Shown piece after piece: positions 58,810-64,000 of a stretch of DNA of 64,000 nucleotides (position 1 is the stretch's first letter; each line of letters begins with the position of its first letter). Source of the DNA: Desmodesmus armatus (lineage: Eukaryota; Chlorophyta; Chlorophyceae; Sphaeropleales; Scenedesmaceae); assembly GCA_007449985.2 (NCBI GenBank), contig VIIQ02000565.1, forward strand, positions 496,001 to 560,000. Reading direction: 5' to 3'. Both the position numbers and the translations under genes were made by a program. The notes beneath the pieces are model-generated. The model had not been told where the DNA came from and made no database searches. It saw only the letters and a program-made list of their open reading frames with translations.

Positions 58810-59008
58810 TGCAGCAACGACGGCACAGCAGTGTCGGGGCAGCAGCAGCATGATGCGGCGAGTGGCCGTCTCAATGCTGGCAAGGTGTACTACACATTTC
58901 CACGTATTGCTGCTGCCATTTGTTGGCTTGTTGGCTTGTTTGCTCTTCATTTGCTCTTTGTTTGCTCTGCTTCACAGTTGGAGCACGAATGAGCCTACTG
59001 TACAGCAC

Positions 59009-59013
59009 TGTAA
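59009..59013 (+). promoter_or_regulatory. Candidate TGTAA polyadenylation signal
   Basis: TGTAA about 675 bases after the E2 stop. Confidence 0.35.
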
Positions 59014-60485
59014 TTTCTCGCTGGTGACCAGCTGCAGGGGTAGGAGGTTACATGTGAGGTTGGTTTCTGGTGAGTTGTGGTTGGCGGCTGCTCTCATGGT
59101 TCTTGTAGCTTGTCACTTCTGTCTGGGGTAGCAGCTGCTGTGTGTTGGCGGCTGCTTGTGTTGTTGCGGTGAAGCTGCTTGTGGCTTCTTTCTGAGTTTC
59201 CCTCCTAGGTTGAGCAGAGGCATGCTGTATGTATTCTAGCACACCACCGCGTTGTTAGGTGCTCCTGGCCAGCTGCAGGTTTGTCTTGATTTTTTTGCAG
59301 CACCAACATGTCCACCTCCAAGTTGCGACAGTTGTTTCAGCTGTTGGAAAGGCTGGTTCAGCTGGCTGTTTAGTGTTCTGCTTGGTCGCTGCCAATGCTG
59401 GATGCATGCTCGGACAGCAGGCATGCTGTGCATGAGTAAGTGCTCAGCACAGTCCCAGCACTACGCATGGGACCACTTTTTATGAGACCATTTTATCCTG
59501 CAGCTGCACGCACATGCGCTGCATGCAGCATGTGTTACGGAATCGGCGTCACGGAGGTGTTGGCGTCAGCGCAGCACAGCGCAGGCTTGACTCTACTTGT
59601 TTCTGCTGTGCTGAACAGTGAGGCGCAACAGCGGCACGTTGGGATTTGAGTGTCTATGTTTGGCATGGGAGCAGCACATCTTGATTCCATTTTGCTTGCT
59701 GGTGCAAGGTGTCAGCACACTGTGCTGACACTTTGCCTGCTTACGGAACTCAGCTGCGGTTCAACTCAATGACGTCTTCATGGACACGTGTTGAGTGGCA
59801 ATTCCGTGGTGCGCTGTCAGTTCAAATGGGGTGAAACTCACGCTTGCGCCAACATTTGAGCCATCAGCATGAGTTTCCAACAGTGCTGGTCCAACACCTG
59901 GCATTGACACCAGAACATTCCAATACAATCCAACGCTAAGAATCGAAAGTGGCTGGCCAAAATAAAAGCCCGAACTCAACAGTAGGCTCTCTGCGCAGCA
60001 GCTGCTTCAACACATGTGCCCCAGAGCGGCTGAAGATCAACAGCAGTATTGATGGAGACCAAGCACCGCATGTGAGCAGTCTGCTGTAACTGAAGCTGGG
60101 CTGCCTGCACGCTGCGCTGCTTGCCGCCTTGCTGTCAACGTGCGTAAAAAAGGCCGCAGGGGCCCAGGGCTCCCTCACTTCAACCTAGCGACGAACAGCA
60201 CAGCAGCGACAGATAGCAGCGCTGGCAGTCAGGAGCAAAATGATGAAGATACTATACACCCCCTGGTACCCTGACGCCATATAATCTTTCCCATTGGCGT
60301 GTTGTTGAGGTCAGCTCATACATGCATGCTCGAGGGCTACCAACAGGCAATGGCCTTTGCGGCCCCATCTCACTCCCCAGGGACATAAATGGGGGCCCTG
60401 AGTAAAATTGGGACACTGTGTGAGCACTCCACACTCTCCCTTTGACTTCTGAGACAGCTCACCCTGTTACCACCTACCCATTATG

Positions 60486-60591
60486 TCATAATCAGTTCAC
60501 GCCACAAGGAGGCAGGTGCTCGTACAGGATGGGTAGTTACCTACCCCTCATGTACGAGCACCTGCCTGCTTGTGGCGTGAACTGATTACGA
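60486..60591. repeat. Near-perfect inverted repeat: 51-bp stem, 4-base loop
   Basis: Arms 60486-60536 and 60541-60591 are complementary at 47 of 51 positions, around a TTAC loop. The core is CAGTTCACGCCACAAG and its complement. It lies between two convergent genes and encodes no protein. It could be a foldback element, a small-RNA precursor or a transcription-end structure. Confidence 0.8.
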
Positions 60592-60682
60592 CATCAAAGT
60601 AAGCCTGCCCATTGCCATGTCGGTCGTACAGAACTTGCAATAAAAAAGAGCAATATACGGCGAGGGAGCCTGACTGTTAGAC

Positions 60683-60800
60683 TCACTTCTTGTACACGTA
60701 TTTCTCCCGTATCTGCCGTGTGGTCATCAACAGCTTGTCAGCTGGACTGACCTGCTCCCAAGGGATTTGCCGCGACGCCTGTGAAAATGCAAGCAGAGAT

Positions 60801-60865
<65 letters not shown>

Positions 60866-62349
60866 GTGAGGATCCAGCACATATGCAGTGGCTGGAGCTG
60901 ATGAAACACATGAGCAGTCAAACCTATGCTGAGCACAAGGCAGTGCGCAACTTGCGGCAGCCGCAATACACCCCCCCCCCCTCAACTTCATGACACATCC
61001 CCCCCCCCCCCCACACACACACAACCCCCCCCATGATCTAGGCCACCGCACCCACCCTGCACGCAGCTATCAACGGCGGCATTTTGTCCATTGCTGCTTT
61101 GATCTTCGTCTGCCGCTCCTCCACCTCCTGCTGCCGCTTGTGGCCCTTCTCACTCAACGAGTGATGTGAGTGAAGGGGTGATCCAACCACCCGTTCAATC
61201 CAATGCTGAGCATATCGTAGTGCGCAAGGCCACAATGCACCCACTGCCTCTCCTTTATTCAGCCCCCCCCCCCCCCCCCCCCCCCCCCCCCCATAATCTA
61301 TGCCGCCCTACCCACCCTGTATGCAGCTATCAACTGTGGCATTTTGTCCACGGCTGCTTTGCTCTTGTCCTCCCTCCCCCCCCTTTCTTTCGGCAGCCAC
61401 CCACAGTAAAGACCACCCTACCCACCCTGTATGCAGCTGACAACTGCGGCATTTTGTCCATCGCTGCTTTGATCTTTGCCTGCCGCTCCTCCACCTCATG
61501 CTGCCGCTCCCTCCTCCCTCAACGCAACCACCCCTGCATTCTTATGCTGAGCTTATGGTAGTGCGCAAGGCCACGATGCACCCCTTCCCTCTCCATGACA
61601 CAGCCTCCCCCCCCCCCCCCCTCCCCCATAATTTACGTCACCCTACCCACCCTGTATGCAGCTATCAACTGCGGCATTTTGTCCATCGCTGCTTTGATCT
61701 TTGTCTGCCGCTCCTCCACCTCCTGCTGCCGCTTGTGTCCCTTCTGCTTGCCGCCGTTCCAAGGCTGCTCGTTGCGGGGGATGCCTGGACTATGTGCTCG
61801 TACGGCCACTCCCTGTTTCATTTGACGACGCAACAGCAGCAGCAGAACAGCCAGGATGCGGCATGGTGATACATGTTGTGACGTAGGAGTGGATGACACA
61901 CAAGCAAATACTGACCCCAGTTGACTTGGAGAAGGCAGGGTGGAGGGTTGACGGGCACAGTTTGTCAGCTGTTGATCATGCAAGAGCTGCAGCAGCTGCT
62001 GTCATCCCGGATCCAATGCATCAACCGACACCAAAACTTTGAGTTGATCGAACATGAATGTAAAAGATTGATGTGCTTGGATGGCCTGTCACCTTTGCTG
62101 CTGCCAGCCAGACAGATGGCACGCTGTTCAACAGTGCTGCTATGCTGGTGGTTGCTGCTGCAGCAGCTCCTTGTTTGACCGAAAGAGCAGCAGCATGACT
62201 CATCCTATCACTCACTTGCCCTCTGCTAGCCACTGCTTTCGAAGCACCAACGCCCGGCGTCTTGACAGGACTGGGGGCAGGTATCTGCCTGGTGCTACCT
62301 TTCTGAACTGCAGTGCTGCTTCGCCCAGCCGCCGCAGTATGTGCGACAT
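60683..62349 (-). CDS. Probable mitochondrial large ribosomal subunit protein mL59
   Basis: Exons on the minus strand: 62349-62216, 61789-61651, 60778-60683; phases agree, 122 residues. The sequence begins MSHILRRLGEAAL and contains APGRYLPPVLSRRRALVLRK, then KQKGHKRQQEVEERQTKIK, AAMDKMPQLIAAYR and a basic C-terminus ending REKYVYKK. The small size, the basic N-terminus and the pattern of a PP-x-LS-x-R block, a KGHK block and a MP-x-x-I-x-x-Y-R helix recall fungal/plant mL59 (YmL25). The assignment is from memory of the family and tentative. Exon 2 was started after CACATAG; the alternative CCAG acceptor three bases on breaks the frame. It is divergent from the FMC1-like gene. Intron 2 holds exon-edge copies and a CTG tract at the acceptor. 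Confidence 0.65.
60801..60864. repeat. CAG tract near the mL59 exon 3 acceptor
   Basis: About 21 CAG units with one CAA, reading as CTG in the transcript, end about 20 bases before the acceptor at 60779-60781. Confidence 0.85.
61040..61505 (-). repeat. Three copies of the mL59 exon 2 3' edge
   Basis: About 61046-61160, 61310-61365 and 61415-61500 repeat the QTKIKAAMDKMP..IAA end of exon 2 with its donor region, inside intron 2. C-rich tracts separate them. The 61046 copy is the longest and still reads KGHKRQQEVEERQTKIKAAM. Confidence 0.8.
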
Positions 62350-62848
62350 GACTTGTTACGGCTGATGCAACAGTGTTGTGGGCCTGATTGGAGGGCAGGG
62401 GTATGCAGATTGGTCACAGCAGAGCAGCGATCTGCAGCAGCTACTGTCACCCAATTGTCAACGACACGGGATGTATCGTGAAAAGGAACCCTTTCATTTA
62501 CAAGCAAATCAAACAGAGAAATGATTGATTCGTGTTGAGAGCACGAAAGCAACCAGAACTGGTGACCTGGTTACAACGGCAGTTGCGAACAGTAGCGTGC
62601 TTGTTGACAAGCATGTCACCAATCAATGCAGCAAACATGCTCGGACATCACTCAGAAGGGCGTTTTGTAGACCCGCTCAAACTAGGCTCGAAGCCTTTTG
62701 GTAGTGTGATCCTCCTTTGATCTAGGCTGGCACTGTGCTGCTGGTGCTGCTTTAGGTGCTCGTCCACGTCGCGAGTTATCACAAGCAACACCTGTTCTTC
62801 GTCCATCCCATCCAGCAAAGCGTCAGCAGCGTCACACAGGCTGCCAGC
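62350..62848. promoter_or_regulatory. Probable bidirectional promoter of two mitochondrial-function genes
   Basis: These 499 bases separate the starts of the mL59-like (minus) and FMC1-like (plus) genes. No core promoter element was identified with confidence. Confidence 0.45.
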
Positions 62849-63818
62849 ATGTCCAAGCAGCAGCATCCAAAGGCAGTTCTGCGGCTGCTGCTCCGCGTCG
62901 TGGACAAGCACATAACCTCAGTTGCGGGCAACCAGCAGTGGAGGCAGCACGTGCTGCAGCAGTTCAGGCAGCACAGGGATGCAGATCCCGTGCAGCAGCA
63001 GCGGTTGCTGCTAATGGCACAGGAGTATGCTGACCTTGTTAGAAACATCGCTCACCATCAAGTAGGTCTGGAGCTCCATGGTTCCCTGGCTTTCCTGTAT
63101 CTTTGTTCTATTGTTATCAAATTCTCATTCTTGCCAAGGGTGTTTCTGAGCTCAAACCACAGTCATGCACAGATGTTACTGATGGGGGCTCAAAAGTATA
63201 TGAAAACATACTGCCACAGCAGCTGTGACAGCAGCAGGGTAGCTAAGGGACAGCCACACTCGCATGTGCTATGAAGGAAAGTTTGCTTTGCAAACCGGGT
63301 GTGCCACCAGCTGTCGTCATCTTTCCTGTCTCTGTGCCTGTTGCTGTGTCCTGGTCACACACCTGACTGCCTTTGGGGGAAGGGGGTTTTGCAAGTGGAT
63401 GCTTCCACCGCTGGGTTTTTTGACCCACACAACAGCTGTACCCCATCCAGGGCATCGGCTTGATAGAATTTTGTTTGTGGCTCAAGACTGAGAACGGTGC
63501 TTGTGTTTTGCTTCAGTAGCTGTGTGACGCTCATCACTCTGCTGTCGATGCTGTTGTGACCTGCGTTGGCCTTTTTGCAGGAGTTGTTAGACAGCTACAA
63601 CATTGGAAAGGACCCCGAAGCGCGAAACAAACAAATGGTGGAGAAAACAGCAGCACGTGTGGGCTTCAAACTCCCAGATGCAGATACCACTAGACCGCAG
63701 GACACCAGCAAATGCATCCCACACTTGCAGCCGGGACAGCAGCAGGAGCAGCAGCAGCACCAGCAACACCAGCTGGGCAGTGCGCAGCAAGACGCACAGG
63801 GCATGGCGGCATCCGGCG

Positions 63819-63849
<31 letters not shown>

Positions 63850-63913
63850 CGCGTCGGTGCCAGGGCTGCAGGACAGTACGCATGGAGCTGCTGTGTTGGC
63901 AGCAGCTGGATGA
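62849..63913 (+). CDS. FMC1: FMC1-like ATP synthase assembly factor, 2 exons
   Basis: Exons 62849-63061 and 63581-63913 join in phase to give 181 residues. The start MSKQQHPKAVLRLLLRVVDK resembles the N-terminal helix of FMC1, a small LYR-related mitochondrial protein. The segment EYADLVRNIAHHQELLDSY and the ending of the core, ARVGFKLPD, match FMC1's conserved helix and its GLKLP ending. FMC1 helps assemble the F1 sector of mitochondrial ATP synthase in yeast and animals; that role here is inferred. After about residue 107 the protein continues with a Gln/His/Ser-rich tail absent from yeast and animal FMC1, so the length is above the usual 110-155. No cleavable presequence is evident. It is divergent from another mitochondrial gene. 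Confidence 0.75.
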
Positions 63914-64000
63914 CCCCCCTGCACAGTTGCCAAGCTGTTGAGGTCGCAATATGCTGCCTAGCTCCTATTTGTTTCGTCGTTGCATAGGTTTTGTTGCTGC
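63914..64000 (+). other. 3' flank of the FMC1-like gene
   Basis: Eighty-seven bases to the window end; no signal seen. Confidence 0.5.

Larger units (their letters stand above)
58335..60682. other. Convergent 3' flanks of the E2 and mL59-like genes
   Basis: The first part holds several short CAG runs and then T/G-rich sequence typical of plus-strand 3' flanks here. No gene is recognised. A strong hairpin lies at 60486-60591 near the mL59-like gene end. Confidence 0.5.

Overview
The window looks like nuclear DNA of a green alga, most likely a core chlorophyte of the Chlamydomonadales/Sphaeropleales type. The reasons are intron-rich genes with GT-AG introns, long Ala/Gln/Ser homopolymers, abundant CAG/CTG and poly-C/G tracts, U/G-rich 3' flanks, TGTAA candidate polyadenylation signals, and plant/algal versions of conserved proteins. 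No bacterial, organellar or viral gene set is present.

Ten multi-exon genes can be assembled by matching splice sites and phase. (1) Minus, 11276-1307: N-myristoylated Ser/Thr kinase of the SnRK2/CDPK-like group, ten exons. (2) Plus, 14071-18560: unknown protein with two candidate SUMO-interacting motifs and a basic tail. (3) Minus, 27246-23996: TLC-domain (LAG1/ceramide-synthase-like) membrane protein. (4) Plus, 27679-29120: LRRC57-like leucine-rich-repeat protein, divergent from gene 3. (5) Plus, 31082-35443: unknown protein with an acidic middle. (6) Plus, 37578-43494: TKL-type kinase with a very large insertion in the activation segment. (7) Minus, 53425-49512: 2-oxoglutarate/Fe(II) oxygenase. 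(8) Plus, 55994-58334: UBE2W/UBC16-type ubiquitin-conjugating enzyme, 5' end not found. (9) Minus, 62349-60683: probable mitoribosomal protein mL59. (10) Plus, 62849-63913: FMC1-like ATP-synthase assembly factor, divergent from gene 9. The genes form no single pathway. The pair at 62.3-62.9 kb is linked by mitochondrial function and probably shares a promoter.

The most striking property is architectural. In at least five of the ten genes, introns and one 3' flank hold tandem copies of the neighbouring exon edge together with its splice site, from one to five copies per junction. Several 3' splice sites sit directly after long CTG tracts. Other non-genic structure includes four short hairpins with compensated stems (16-17 kb), a terminal-inverted-repeat element (34.4-34.7 kb), a diverged 0.9-kb dispersed repeat in opposite orientations (12.2-13.2 and 48.4-49.3 kb), and a 51-bp-stem hairpin at 60.5 kb.

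Four otherwise conserved genes (4, 6, 7, 8) each carry single-base indels, mostly in C/G homopolymers. This is most simply explained by uncorrected sequencing error, although decay cannot be excluded from one sequence.
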